A stretch of 18,938 nucleotides of DNA from JBBITI01 sp037440885 (GTDB taxonomy: Bacteria; Chloroflexota; Dehalococcoidia; Dehalococcoidales; UBA2162), in NCBI GenBank assembly GCA_037440885.1, contig JBBITI010000051.1, positions 1 through 18,938 on the forward strand. The letters run 5' to 3'. Shown piece by piece: positions 8,161 to 16,250 of the stretch. The translations under genes were made by a program, and so were the position numbers. The notes beneath the pieces were generated by a model. It searched no databases. It worked only from the letters and a program-made list of their open reading frames with translations, and was not told where the DNA came from. Every line of letters begins with the position of its first letter. The first letter of the stretch is position 1.

Positions 8161-8189
8161 AAAATATATGTAATTTATCTGTCTGTCAA
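8161..8189 (-). promoter_or_regulatory. possible sigma70-type promoter of ppdK
   Basis: On the minus strand a perfect TTGACA (8189-8184) is followed after 17 bases by TATTTT (8166-8161). A TATATT overlaps it at 15-base spacing. The predicted start lies about 45 bases upstream of the ppdK ATG. The -35 box is convincing and the -10 box only fair. Confidence 0.45.
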
Positions 8190-8289
8190 TAAATTATAGC
8201 TCGATTTGACAATAGTAGCCCATCACTCCCTAATCCGGTCTCCCATTCTAAATGGTGTCTCTGGAAATCCTCTCCCCGCACGCTGAGTA

Positions 8290-8332
8290 ATAGAAAAAAG
8301 GGGCGTGTCAACCACACGCCCCTTTTTTCTAT
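8290..8332 (-). terminator. strong intrinsic terminator of the medium-chain dehydrogenase gene
   Basis: A 19-bp perfect stem (8290-8308 with 8314-8332) encloses a five-base loop; its core is GGGGCGTGT/ACACGCCCC, flanked by runs of six A and six T. It lies 16 bases past the end of the dehydrogenase gene. The symmetry would also stop transcription from the other side, where no plus-strand gene is present. Confidence 0.87.
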
Positions 8333-8347
8333 ATCATCCGTTTACCG

Positions 8348-9340
8348 CTACGGCATCACGACACCTTTTAGATAACCCGGGGTTCGTCCCAGATTATCAT
8401 TAAATGCTTTCTCGGTCTCTTCGAGTTTATAGATGTGGGTAATCAACATGTCCATCGGATAGATACCTTTCTGAATGGCCCACAGCGCTCTGGGTAATTC
8501 GCTCGGTGGATCGGTTGACATACCGATTCCTTGTGGACTGTAAATAATCGGTGACTTTATCCAGTCCATCAACTCATATGTGTCCGGCGCTTGATGCCAT
8601 CCTACCACTACTATTTTACCCCTGTTATTTTTGATCACGGCATTAACCAGCTTCATCCCCGGTGGGTGACCGACCGCTTCGATTGCCACGTCGACGCCTT
8701 TACCTCCGGTGATTTTCATCACTTCAGCAACGACATCTACTTTTTTTGGATTCAAAGTAATCGTAGCTCCCAGTTTTTTGGCCACGTCCAGGCGCCAGTC
8801 GTCCAGGTCAGCCACGATATACTCTCTTATTTTAGGGCTGGCAACACCGGCAATTACCCCCAGTCCCATAAACCCGCATCCTGCTTGAAATACAAAATCA
8901 CCTAACTCCGGATTAGCCACCCGGGCATGACTTACCACGCACATCATCGGTTCGCCTATGGCATGCTCCGATTTTAATCCGGCGGGTACTTTGGATATCA
9001 TTGGAGGTCTTCCCACAGGCGGTGGATTAACCGGATCAAAGGCAACGTATTCGGCAAATGCTCCGTCACCAAAGATTCCGGTGATACGTTCACCTTTTTT
9101 ATAACCCCGTACATTTTTCCCGACTTCCACGATAGTGCCTACCGGTTCATGCCCGATTCTTCGCGGAAAAGGTCGTCGCGCTTTTACTTCAGGACTGAAA
9201 GCATCTAGAAATGTAGCCATGTCGCTGGTACAAACACCGCAAGCATCGACTTTCACAAGTAAATCATCATCAGACCACTTTGGCATTGGTACGTCCAGAA
9301 CTTCGATTTTTTTAGGAGCAACAACACATGCAGCTCTCAC
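8348..9340 (-). CDS. zinc-type medium-chain alcohol/polyol dehydrogenase
   Basis: This is a 330-residue member of the MDR superfamily, oxidising an alcohol or polyol with NAD(P). A catalytic zinc site is suggested by CGVCTSD (Cys34), GHE (His64-Glu65) and GEPMMC (Glu130). The dinucleotide-binding GCGFMG is at 154-159. The four-Cys structural zinc lobe seen in classical alcohol dehydrogenases is absent: the chain passes straight from GERITGIF to GDGAFAEYV (83-99). The start is GTG at 9340, because AAAGGAGG (9355-9348) lies seven bases before it; the longer reading from TTG at 9361 would translate through that site. A promoter lies at 9386-9414 and a terminator at 8290-8332, so the gene stands alone. 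The substrate is unknown. Confidence 0.88.
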   Translation of the reverse strand: MRAACVVAPKKIEVLDVPMPKWSDDDLLVKVDACGVCTSDMATFLDAFSPEVKARRPFPRRIGHEPVGTIVEVGKNVRGYKKGERITGIFGDGAFAEYVAFDPVNPPPVGRPPMISKVPAGLKSEHAIGEPMMCVVSHARVANPELGDFVFQAGCGFMGLGVIAGVASPKIREYIVADLDDWRLDVAKKLGATITLNPKKVDVVAEVMKITGGKGVDVAIEAVGHPPGMKLVNAVIKNNRGKIVVVGWHQAPDTYELMDWIKSPIIYSPQGIGMSTDPPSELPRALWAIQKGIYPMDMLITHIYKLEETEKAFNDNLGRTPGYLKGVVMP

Positions 9341-9385
9341 CTGTATTCCTCCTTTATTCAATATGGTTGATCTAAATTAAACTGT

Positions 9386-9414
9386 AATATACAAATCGTC
9401 GCCTTCCATGTCAA
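9386..9414 (-). promoter_or_regulatory. sigma70-type promoter of the medium-chain dehydrogenase gene
   Basis: On the minus strand TTGACA (9414-9409), a 17-base spacer and TATATT (9391-9386) give the same boxes and spacing as the promoter at 122-150. Transcription should begin near 9379, about 40 bases before the GTG start at 9340. Confidence 0.72.
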
Positions 9415-9481
9415 GGTAAAGCCTGGCTCCGAAAGTTTTGACTATTCCCCTGATGACTGTAAATGAAGATTGAACTCTAAT

Positions 9482-9516
9482 AAAATGGGGGCATCGTTTC
9501 GATGCCCCCCATTTTT
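9482..9516 (-). terminator. intrinsic terminator of acs
   Basis: A stem formed by AAAATGGGGGCATCG (9482-9496) and CGATGCCCCCCATTTT (9500-9515), with one bulged C and a three-base loop, lies 20 bases past the acs stop codon. The minus-strand copy ends in TTTT. Confidence 0.8.
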
Positions 9517-9535
9517 AATGAAGCGTTATGATAAC

Positions 9536-11497
9536 CTATTGTGCCCCTTTTACCAGTGTTTCTACCACCGATGGGTCAGCTAGTGTACTGATATCGCCTA
9601 GATTCTTGCTCTCGCCGCTTGCTATTTTGGTTAGGATTCGGCGCATGATCTTGCCGCTCCGTGTCTTTGGTAACGCATCGGCGAATTGAATCTTGTCCGG
9701 ACTCGCAATCGGACCAATTACTTTGCGTACATGGGCTACCAGTTCTTTTCTTAAATTATCATCACCGACTACCCCTACTTTCGGTGTTACAAAGGCATAA
9801 ATACCCTGTCCCTTGATCGCGTGGGGCATCGGTACCACGGCAGCTTCTGCTACCGAAGGATGAGATACAAAAGCACTTTCGACTTCGGCAGTACCGATAC
9901 GGTGCCCTGATACTTTGATGACATCATCGATCCGCCCCATCAGCCAGGTGTAACCCTCTTCATCTACTCTGGCGCCATCGCCGGTAGTGTACATCCCGGG
10001 GAATCTTTCGAAGTAAGTATTCTTGAACCGTTCCGGATCTCCGTATACTCTCCGCATTAGTCCCGGCCATGGTTTACGGATTACCAGATAACCACCCTCA
10101 TTAGTATCTGCCAGCGTGCCGTCTTCACGGATTACTGCCGTATCTATACCAGGCATCGGAAAACTCGCCGAACCTGGTTTTAACGGGGTGATTCCCGGCA
10201 ACGGTGAAATCAGGATGCCACCGGTTTCCGTCTGCCACCATGTATCGACAATCGGACAGCGTTCTTTCCCGATTACTTTGTAATACCAGATCCACGCTTC
10301 CGGATTAATCGGTTCGCCTACCGAACCGAGGATCCTGAGGCTGCTGAGATCATGTTTGTTTACCCAATCATCACCTTCACGCATCAGTGATCTGAGTGCT
10401 GTCGGTGCTGTATAAAATTGGTTTACGCGATGCTTTTCTATTAATTGCCAGAACCGGTCTGGATTCGGATACGTCGGTATCCCTTCGAACAATATCGTCG
10501 ATGCACCGGATGATAAAGGTCCGTATACAATATAGCTATGCCCGGTGATCCATCCGATGTCGGCGGTACACCAGTAAGTATCTTCATCTTTTACATCGAA
10601 GATCCACTTGAAAGTCTGGTTGGTGTAGACTAGATACCCGGCGGTGGTATGTAATACTCCTTTGGGTTTTCCCGTAGAACCACTGGTATATAGGATGAAA
10701 AGCGGGTCTTCTGAATCCATCTCTTCTGGTTTACGGTATGGTTTGATATCAGATGCCGCCATCTCTTCATGCCACCAGGACTCGAATCCTTGTTTCAACT
10801 TGATGTCAATATTGGCTCTCTTCACCACAACCGCTTTTTCAATCGTGGGACATTGAGCGACTGCCGCGTCTGCGTTATCTTTACTGCGTACTACTCTTCC
10901 GCCGCGATAATAACCATCGGCGCAAATCAGTAATCTGGCCGCGCAGTCCTGTATGCGATCACGTAGTGCTTCCGCGCTAAATCCACCGAATACCACGCTA
11001 TGGATGGCGCCAATTCGCGCGCATGCTAGCATTGCAATCGGTAATTCCGGAATCATCGGCAGATAGATACAAACCCGGTCTCCCTTCTTTATGCCCAGTT
11101 TATCAAGTACGTTAGCGAATTTGTTCACTTCATAATACAATTCCTGGTATGTGACGCTCTTACTGTCTCCAATATCACCTTCCCAGATAAGCGCCGCCTT
11201 GTTCTTCTGCGCGCCGTTGGCCCAACGGTCGACACAGTTCTCACTTACATTTAGCTTACCGCCGATAAACCATTCATGCTGTGCCTGGGTAAAATTTTCT
11301 TTTACTACCGTCGTCCATTTCTTTTTCCAGACCAGCTTTTCGGCTACTTTTGACCAGTATTTTCCCGGATTTTCGATGGATTCTTTGTAAGTTTTGCGGT
11401 AATCATCCATATTCTTGAACTCCGCTTCTTTACTGAGTTCAATTTTTGGTGTGAATACCCTTCTCTCATCCATCATAGACGTGATTGACTGTTCCAT
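9536..11497 (-). CDS. acsA: acetyl-CoA synthetase (AMP-forming)
   Basis: It activates acetate with ATP and CoA to acetyl-CoA via acetyl-AMP. The 653-residue length is normal for the family. The N-terminal ACS cap domain (about 30-90) is present, followed by the nucleotide loop YTSGSTGKPKG (270-280), DTWWQTETGG (418-427) with the Trp that limits the pocket to small acyl groups, TGDGARVDEEGYTWLMGR (505-522) and the hinge and C-terminal domain. PKTRSGKIMRR (610-620) holds the catalytic Lys616, the residue controlled by acetylation in Salmonella Acs. AGGAGG (11514-11509) precedes the ATG by 11 bases. It is divergent from a two-component pair, with palindromes in the shared control region, so regulation by that pair is plausible. 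It allows assimilation of free acetate. Confidence 0.96.
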   Translation of the reverse strand: MEQSITSMMDERRVFTPKIELSKEAEFKNMDDYRKTYKESIENPGKYWSKVAEKLVWKKKWTTVVKENFTQAQHEWFIGGKLNVSENCVDRWANGAQKNKAALIWEGDIGDSKSVTYQELYYEVNKFANVLDKLGIKKGDRVCIYLPMIPELPIAMLACARIGAIHSVVFGGFSAEALRDRIQDCAARLLICADGYYRGGRVVRSKDNADAAVAQCPTIEKAVVVKRANIDIKLKQGFESWWHEEMAASDIKPYRKPEEMDSEDPLFILYTSGSTGKPKGVLHTTAGYLVYTNQTFKWIFDVKDEDTYWCTADIGWITGHSYIVYGPLSSGASTILFEGIPTYPNPDRFWQLIEKHRVNQFYTAPTALRSLMREGDDWVNKHDLSSLRILGSVGEPINPEAWIWYYKVIGKERCPIVDTWWQTETGGILISPLPGITPLKPGSASFPMPGIDTAVIREDGTLADTNEGGYLVIRKPWPGLMRRVYGDPERFKNTYFERFPGMYTTGDGARVDEEGYTWLMGRIDDVIKVSGHRIGTAEVESAFVSHPSVAEAAVVPMPHAIKGQGIYAFVTPKVGVVGDDNLRKELVAHVRKVIGPIASPDKIQFADALPKTRSGKIMRRILTKIASGESKNLGDISTLADPSVVETLVKGAQ

Positions 11498-11513
11498 GTA
11501 TATCCGATCCTCC

Positions 11514-11525
11514 TATTCGCGAATA
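11514..11525. promoter_or_regulatory. 12-bp perfect palindrome directly upstream of the acs ribosome binding site
   Basis: TATTCGCGAATA reads the same on both strands and touches the acs ribosome binding site at 11509-11514. Its position fits a repressor operator or a translation-control hairpin. No known regulator site is recognised. Confidence 0.35.
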
Positions 11526-11674
11526 ACACCAGATAGCTCTGGGCCCTATAATACCCCAATTTACTAGTATATCTTCTATTTGACTAAAATGATAATGACC
11601 TGCTACCTTATTGTCTTATGCACTGAAGTCCTAGTTTGTAATGTACACGAGCATTAGTATTTATTACCCTGAAG

Positions 11675-11757
11675 TGCTATATTACAATGTAAAGGTGCAT
11701 TCCAGGAATGATAACTGTCTATTATCAAGCCTTCAATACGAGTATTGTAATATAGCA
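11675..11757. promoter_or_regulatory. nested inverted-repeat cluster between acs and the two-component genes
   Basis: The outer arms are a perfect 14-bp inverted repeat, TGCTATATTACAAT (11675-11688) and ATTGTAATATAGCA (11744-11757), 55 bases apart. Within or across this lie CATTCC-A-GGAATG (11698-11710), TGATAA-N7-TTATCA (11709-11727) and CAATAC-GA-GTATTG (11734-11747). The right outer arm ends 28 bases before the response-regulator start. The cluster looks like paired operators serving the divergent genes, or a structured leader of the regulator mRNA. Confidence 0.5.
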
Positions 11758-11785
11758 ATGATACAAAAAGCAAAGCAGGTTCACT

Positions 11786-12470
11786 GTGACTTCTAGAATA
11801 AAGATTCTGATCGCCGATGATCATGCTGTACTTCGCGAGGGTATGTATAATCTCCTCCAACAGGAAAATGATTTTGAAATAATCGGTGAGGCTGGCGATG
11901 GCGAAGAAGCTGTTCGCATTGCTAACGAAAAAAAAACCAGATGTTGTTATCATGGATATTGTGATGCCCAAACTCAGCGGCATTGAAGCTACCCGCCGCA
12001 TCAAACAATCAAGCCCTGCCTCCGCTGTCCTTATCCTGACTGCTTATAGTGATATCAGCTATATCTTGGGACTGCTCGAAGCTGGCGCTTGCGGTTATTT
12101 GCTTAAAAGTGCCCGTGGTACTGATGTCGTCGGTGCTATCCGCGCTGTCCGTTCTGGCGAATCAGTGCTTGATTCCACCGTCACGCGTAAATTGCTGAAA
12201 CGCGTCGTGGGGCCGGTAAATAGTGGCACACAACGGCAAGCTGGTACCCAGCTAACATTAAGAGAAAATGAAATCTTGCGTCTTGCCGCCTCCGGTATGA
12301 GCAACAAAGAAATTGCCGATAAATTGTATTTAAGCTTGCGGACCGTTAAAGCGCACCTCACCAATATTTTTAACAAAATGGGTTGCGGTTCCCGTACCGA
12401 TGCTATTATCAAAGGTTTAAAACAGGGTTATATCACCCTCGAAGATATTTCGGAAAGCTCTGAAATATAA
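11786..12470 (+). CDS. NarL-family response regulator, frameshifted at an A9 run
   Basis: Repairing one base gives a 227-residue NarL/FixJ regulator. The receiver has Asp11-Asp12, phospho-acceptor Asp57 in VVIMDIVMP, Thr85 in LTAYSD and Lys107 in LLKSA. A LuxR-type helix-turn-helix spans about 157-215 (LTLRENEILRLAASGMSNKEIA, then TVKAHLTNIF). As written, the frame from the GTG at 11786 reads to NEKKT and then goes out of phase at nine A (11928-11936), stopping at 11986; the rest continues one frame over to 12470. Eight A would give NEKKPDVVIMD, exactly as in the family. The protein is otherwise intact, so a sequencing or assembly error, a recent mutation or slippage is more likely than an old pseudogene. 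The ribosome binding site is weak. The kinase gene begins seven bases after the stop. Confidence 0.85.
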
Positions 12471-12477
12471 ACGTCCC

Positions 12478-13929
12478 ATGACTTTCAAACTGACTGAAAA
12501 AATTTATCGGGATTTGTTCGAGAATTCTAACGACGCCATGTGGGTACAGGACATCGCCGGTAACTTCATCGTCGTTAATAAAGCCTGTAAGCGCCTCACC
12601 GGATTTGGTGATGACGAACTGCTCACAAAAAATGTCAAGGAATTCCTGGTCGGCGATGCTTTACAATTAGCCCGTGATCTGCGGCGCAGTTTGATATATC
12701 AGTCCGAATTCAACCAGCCTTATCAACAGCAGGTTGTCCGTAAAGATGGTAGCGTTCGCATCATGAAGATGTCTACCAGTCTGGTTATTATCGATGGCAA
12801 ACCGGCTGGATTTCAACATGTCGCCCGAGACGTTACCGAAGAACAAAGTATAACGGAAATGCTAACCGAGATTACCAACAGCTCTCCCATCCCCACGTTT
12901 GTCATTGACTCTAACCACCGCATCACATACTGGAATACGGCGCTGGAATCGTTGACCGGTCAACGTACCTCTGAGATGTTAGGAACACGTAATCAATGGC
13001 AATCCTTTTACCAGCAATCGCGACCCACTCTGGCTGATTTGATAATTGAAGGCGCCGATGAGAGTCAGTTTCTCAAATTCTACTCCGGTAAATACAAACC
13101 TTCTAATCTTATGAAAGGTGCTTATGAAGCCGAAGATTTTTTCCCGGTTGTCGCGAAAACCGGTCGCTGGTTACATATTACTGCCAGCCCCATCAAAAAT
13201 AGCAATGGTCAGATTATCGCCGCTTTGGAAGCTCTCCAGGATATTACCGAAGAAAAACGAATGCAGGAAAGCATGCGTTTCTATGTCCAGCTCATCACTC
13301 GCGCACAAGAGGAAGAAAGAAAACGCCTTGCCCGGGATCTTCATGATGATCTTTCTTCTTCTCTTTTATTGCTCATTCAGCGGTTGGATTCGGCTTCACC
13401 CGGGCCTCGCTCTCAGTCTTCTACTATGAAAACCAATATGGAGGACCTGCGGGCACAGGCGGTTGAAGCTCTCGAACACGTACGCCGATACGTGCAAAAC
13501 CTTCGCCCGCGTATTCTGGACGATCTCGGTTTGATTGCCAGCCTGGAGTGGATGGCAGATGATATGCAAAAACAGTGTAACATCCAGACCCGGGTGTCCG
13601 TTCAAGGCGGAACTAAGGCATTAAGTGCCGATACGCAGTTGTTACTATTTCGTATCGCTCAGGAAGCACTGAGTAATATCCGACGCCATTCCAAGGCGAC
13701 CGCGACTGAGATCACAATCCAGGTAGATGACGATAATGTGATCATGACTGTGAGCGATAACGGCTGTGGTTTTAACGTTCCTGCTTTGCTTGAATATTTA
13801 CCCGGAACCGGGCATCTCGGTATTATGGGTATGACTGAAAGAGCTAAATTGCTTGGCGGGTCTCTGGAGATAAAATCGTCTGCTGGTTTCGGGACCACAA
13901 TTGTTACCCGTATTCCGCTCCATCCCTGA
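12478..13929 (+). CDS. soluble PAS-PAS sensor histidine kinase (HisKA_3, NarX/DegS type)
   Basis: The 483-residue partner of the preceding regulator has no membrane segment or signal peptide, so it senses something in the cytoplasm. Two PAS domains span about 9-120 (ending HVARDVTEEQ) and 126-258 (ending ALQDITEEKR). The HisKA_3 dimerisation helix follows, with the phospho-acceptor His289 in EEERKRLARDLHDDL, then a HATPase domain with its N box at EALSNIRRHSKA (Asn400), DNGCGF (427-432) and GHLGIMGM (445-452). The PAS ligand cannot be read from the sequence; I see no clear haem or flavin signature. It is probably translated by coupling from the response-regulator gene, since no good ribosome binding site precedes the ATG. 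Confidence 0.92.
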   Translation: MTFKLTEKIYRDLFENSNDAMWVQDIAGNFIVVNKACKRLTGFGDDELLTKNVKEFLVGDALQLARDLRRSLIYQSEFNQPYQQQVVRKDGSVRIMKMSTSLVIIDGKPAGFQHVARDVTEEQSITEMLTEITNSSPIPTFVIDSNHRITYWNTALESLTGQRTSEMLGTRNQWQSFYQQSRPTLADLIIEGADESQFLKFYSGKYKPSNLMKGAYEAEDFFPVVAKTGRWLHITASPIKNSNGQIIAALEALQDITEEKRMQESMRFYVQLITRAQEEERKRLARDLHDDLSSSLLLLIQRLDSASPGPRSQSSTMKTNMEDLRAQAVEALEHVRRYVQNLRPRILDDLGLIASLEWMADDMQKQCNIQTRVSVQGGTKALSADTQLLLFRIAQEALSNIRRHSKATATEITIQVDDDNVIMTVSDNGCGFNVPALLEYLPGTGHLGIMGMTERAKLLGGSLEIKSSAGFGTTIVTRIPLHP

Positions 13930-13943
13930 AAGCCAGGGGGGTC

Positions 13944-13960
13944 TGGTATTGGGAATACCA
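13944..13960. terminator. possible weak hairpin between convergent genes
   Basis: TGGTATT-GGG-AATACCA is a perfect 7-bp stem with a three-base loop, 15 bases past the kinase stop. It has no T run after it in either direction, so it may stabilise mRNA ends rather than terminate. No better terminator is visible in the roughly 100 bases between the convergent kinase and dehydrogenase genes. Confidence 0.3.
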
Positions 13961-14030
13961 ATCTCTAGGTATCTATCTGCTTCAACTTGGTATTCGAATC
14001 ATTCTTCAATTCAGACTATCATGAATAGCT

Positions 14031-14774
14031 TTAATAACCCGCGGTAACATTTAGTGTTGCCCCGCTGACCAATCGTGCATCCTCTGATAACAGAAAAAGG
14101 ATCGCTTTCGCCGGCTCATCTGGTCTCATTTCTCCCAACGGCATTTTTCCCGTCAACTCGGCAATCGACGTTGCCGGCATCTGCTTCACTATAAAGGGAT
14201 TAATTGTAAATGAGGGTGCAATCGCATTTACCCGGATATTGTATTTCCCCACCTCACGCGCCAGTGTCCGGGTAAAAGCCTGGACTGCCGCTTTAGCCGC
14301 ACAATAAGCCGCAGAATCGCCGCTGTCCGGGGAATATGCTGCCACCGATGACAGATTGACGATTTTACCCTGGTTTCTTTTTTTCATCCATGGTAATACT
14401 GCTTTTGTCACCAGGATAGTCGCCATCAGATTGATCTCTATGACCTGTCTGATCACATCTGGAGCCATCTCTTCCAGTGGTTGAAAAACATCGAAACCGG
14501 CATTATTTACCAGAATATCAATCTGTCCAAACTTATTAATCGTTCGCTCAACAAGATTTTCAATTTGAGTGCTGTCGGTAACATCACAAACTACCCCTTC
14601 AGTCTCGGTATGGTAAGTTTCTTTGATAAAAATGGCAACTTCTTCCGTACGCCTCTTATGATGGTCGACAACTACTACCTTCGCTCCTTCCGCGGCTAAA
14701 GCCCGCGCTGTTGCCTGGCCTATCCCCGCTCCCGCCGCTGCTGTAATTATGGCAACCTGATTTCTAAATTTCAT
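14031..14774 (-). CDS. short-chain dehydrogenase/reductase (FabG-like)
   Basis: This 247-residue classical SDR has the cofactor motif TAAAGAGIG (residues 11-19), VNNAG (89-93), catalytic Ser in LSS (141-143) and YCAAK (Tyr157, Lys161). The acidic Asp37 after the second strand (VVVVDHH) favours NAD over NADP. The C-terminus ends SGATLNVTAGY where most relatives have a VDGG-type end, which may alter the subunit interface or substrate pocket. AGGGGAGA precedes the ATG. It is the third gene of a same-strand set, 56 bases after the DedA-like gene, suggesting a role in envelope or lipid chemistry, but the substrate is unknown. It is about as long as, but clearly different from, the SDR at 1557-2378. 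Confidence 0.88.
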   Translation of the reverse strand: MKFRNQVAIITAAAGAGIGQATARALAAEGAKVVVVDHHKRRTEEVAIFIKETYHTETEGVVCDVTDSTQIENLVERTINKFGQIDILVNNAGFDVFQPLEEMAPDVIRQVIEINLMATILVTKAVLPWMKKRNQGKIVNLSSVAAYSPDSGDSAAYCAAKAAVQAFTRTLAREVGKYNIRVNAIAPSFTINPFIVKQMPATSIAELTGKMPLGEMRPDEPAKAILFLLSEDARLVSGATLNVTAGY

Positions 14775-14830
14775 TGCTCTCCCCTATCGTGCTCTACAAA
14801 TCAAAACGGTTCGACACCGGATATCAAAAT

Positions 14831-15502
14831 TTAGTCCTCATGGGCTGTATCGTTTTGAAAGGTTTTTTCTTTTCTTCTGTTTTTCAACTTTCTGATTGCA
14901 ATCCTGCTTCCAAAAGCAATCAGGTACAACAAACCCAGGCCAATTGCCATGCTTAAAAATATCAGGGGAGAATCAACATCAACCGTTTTCCCTACTATCG
15001 CTCCGAGGCCTACATAAACGCTCTCATAAATAACACTTGATATCGCTATCCCCAGTACCAATGTCTTTAATCTCCGCCGCGCACCCAGTATTAGCGTCAA
15101 CGGGATTCTTAACCAGAGCAACCTGCCTAATGCCACCCCGAAAGGTGATATCGCATCCAGATGCCGTAAAAACTTGAACGGTGTATTTTCAATCAGATTC
15201 TTTTTCGGATATCTTCTGGTGACTAATTTCCAGAATATGTTAGTGCTCATCCGTGATAACCAGAATAGAATCAGAGCACCCGCTTCTCTTCCTAGTAAAG
15301 ATGCCGTCATCAGTAGCAAGAGGTCTATTAGTGGTAATTTCCCTGTACTGAAATTCACTCCGGCGAAAATAAAAATTAATTCGAATACCAGTGGAATCGA
15401 GAATAGGAATGCTTCGCCGATCAGACTGATTACAAAGACCAGGGCTATGAGTTGCGGAGTAAAAGTTACCCAACTAAGAACCTGTGCCGTCCATTGTTCC
15501 AT
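14831..15502 (-). CDS. DedA/VTT-like membrane protein
   Basis: The 223-residue protein has four or five hydrophobic segments (about 15-50, 58-84, 120-142, 148-172, 178-200) and a basic C-terminal tail. GREAGALILFWLSR (71-84) and GVALGRLLWLRIPLTLILGARR (122-143) resemble the two conserved re-entrant regions of the DedA/SNARE-associated (VTT) family, whose members move polyprenyl phosphates or phospholipids across the membrane. The match is by pattern only and the usual F.P..R form is altered, so this may be a divergent relative. Its ATG directly abuts the TAG of the upstream glycosyltransferase gene with no base between, a sign of coupled translation. Confidence 0.62.
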   Translation of the reverse strand: MEQWTAQVLSWVTFTPQLIALVFVISLIGEAFLFSIPLVFELIFIFAGVNFSTGKLPLIDLLLLMTASLLGREAGALILFWLSRMSTNIFWKLVTRRYPKKNLIENTPFKFLRHLDAISPFGVALGRLLWLRIPLTLILGARRRLKTLVLGIAISSVIYESVYVGLGAIVGKTVDVDSPLIFLSMAIGLGLLYLIAFGSRIAIRKLKNRRKEKTFQNDTAHED

Positions 15503-16222
15503 CTATTTCACTCTGGAACCGGATTTCCTGAACTTTCCGGAGCAATGCCGGATAAAATGGGACAGCACGTGGCAGCAGTTTCGTATAATTTCATACATTA
15601 TCACATACCACGGTTTTGCTATCCTTCGGTTTGAAGTTACCGTTACCAGGTCATGATCATAACGGATTTTTCCATATTTACTCAGGTTACGCGCGATCCC
15701 CCATTGGTCCGGATACAGCGCTTTAGCATCATAACCTTTTGACTGCAAAAAAAAGGCTTTTTTAAAGGCGAAATTGGCGCCTGATACTGCTGCCGGATAG
15801 CCTAATACAACTATTCCGGCTTGGTTTAGAAACTTCCGATAAGCCGTTTCCAGCGGCGCCCATCTGGCAGGGTTCATATATATATATCGTCCGGCAAATC
15901 CGATCGCCATTTTATCTTTTGTAAAATTATCATTAATTTTCCCCAACCAGTCAGCCGGATATATGGTATCGGCATCTACCTGCACAACGATATCTCCCCC
16001 CGCTGCCTCCGCCCCGGCCTGTCGTGCATAGGCAACTCCTTTTTTCGGACACGATATAACACGCGCCCCTTTTTCAGCGGCGACCTCCGCAGTACGATCG
16101 CTACTGCCGTTATCAACAACGATAATTTCGTATTCTCCTCGCCAGTTTTGTTCTTTTAGCGACTGCAAACATGCAGGCAGCAATTGTTCCTCATTCAAGG
16201 CTGGAATAACGATACTTATCAT
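15503..16222 (-). CDS. family 2 glycosyltransferase
   Basis: The 239-residue protein has a GT-A fold: IPALNEE (6-12), VDNGSSDRT (36-44), the nucleotide/metal motif VDADT (82-86) and a GANFAF acceptor-region motif (148-153), followed by DQWGIARNL (172-180) in the place of the ED/QxxRW-like element. A weakly hydrophobic, basic C-terminus (about 203-239) may attach it to the membrane. Donor and acceptor sugars are unknown. It leads a minus-strand set with a DedA-like protein and an SDR, which would fit synthesis and flipping of a lipid-linked glycan or glycolipid. AAAGG lies three bases before the ATG, and a TATAAT at 16256-16251 may drive the set. Confidence 0.87.
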   Translation of the reverse strand: MISIVIPALNEEQLLPACLQSLKEQNWRGEYEIIVVDNGSSDRTAEVAAEKGARVISCPKKGVAYARQAGAEAAGGDIVVQVDADTIYPADWLGKINDNFTKDKMAIGFAGRYIYMNPARWAPLETAYRKFLNQAGIVVLGYPAAVSGANFAFKKAFFLQSKGYDAKALYPDQWGIARNLSKYGKIRYDHDLVTVTSNRRIAKPWYVIMYEIIRNCCHVLSHFIRHCSGKFRKSGSRVK

Positions 16223-16250
16223 TAGCCTTTACATCTTACAGGACATGACT

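Noticed and set aside
9341..9361. Longer TTG start for the medium-chain dehydrogenase
   Set aside because: The first codons would be the ribosome binding site AAAGGAGG itself; the GTG at 9340 is correctly spaced from it.
11654..12004. Minus-strand frame across the acs/regulator control region
   Set aside because: It runs antisense into the receiver domain of the response regulator and through the palindromes; no ribosome binding site or protein pattern.
11786..12470. Two separate genes for the response regulator halves
   Set aside because: The second half would start inside the receiver without its acidic pocket; a single base change in the A run joins them into a normal family member.
15174..15656. 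Open plus-strand frame of 160 codons across the DedA-like and glycosyltransferase genes
   Set aside because: It crosses the junction of two conserved minus-strand genes and resembles no family.
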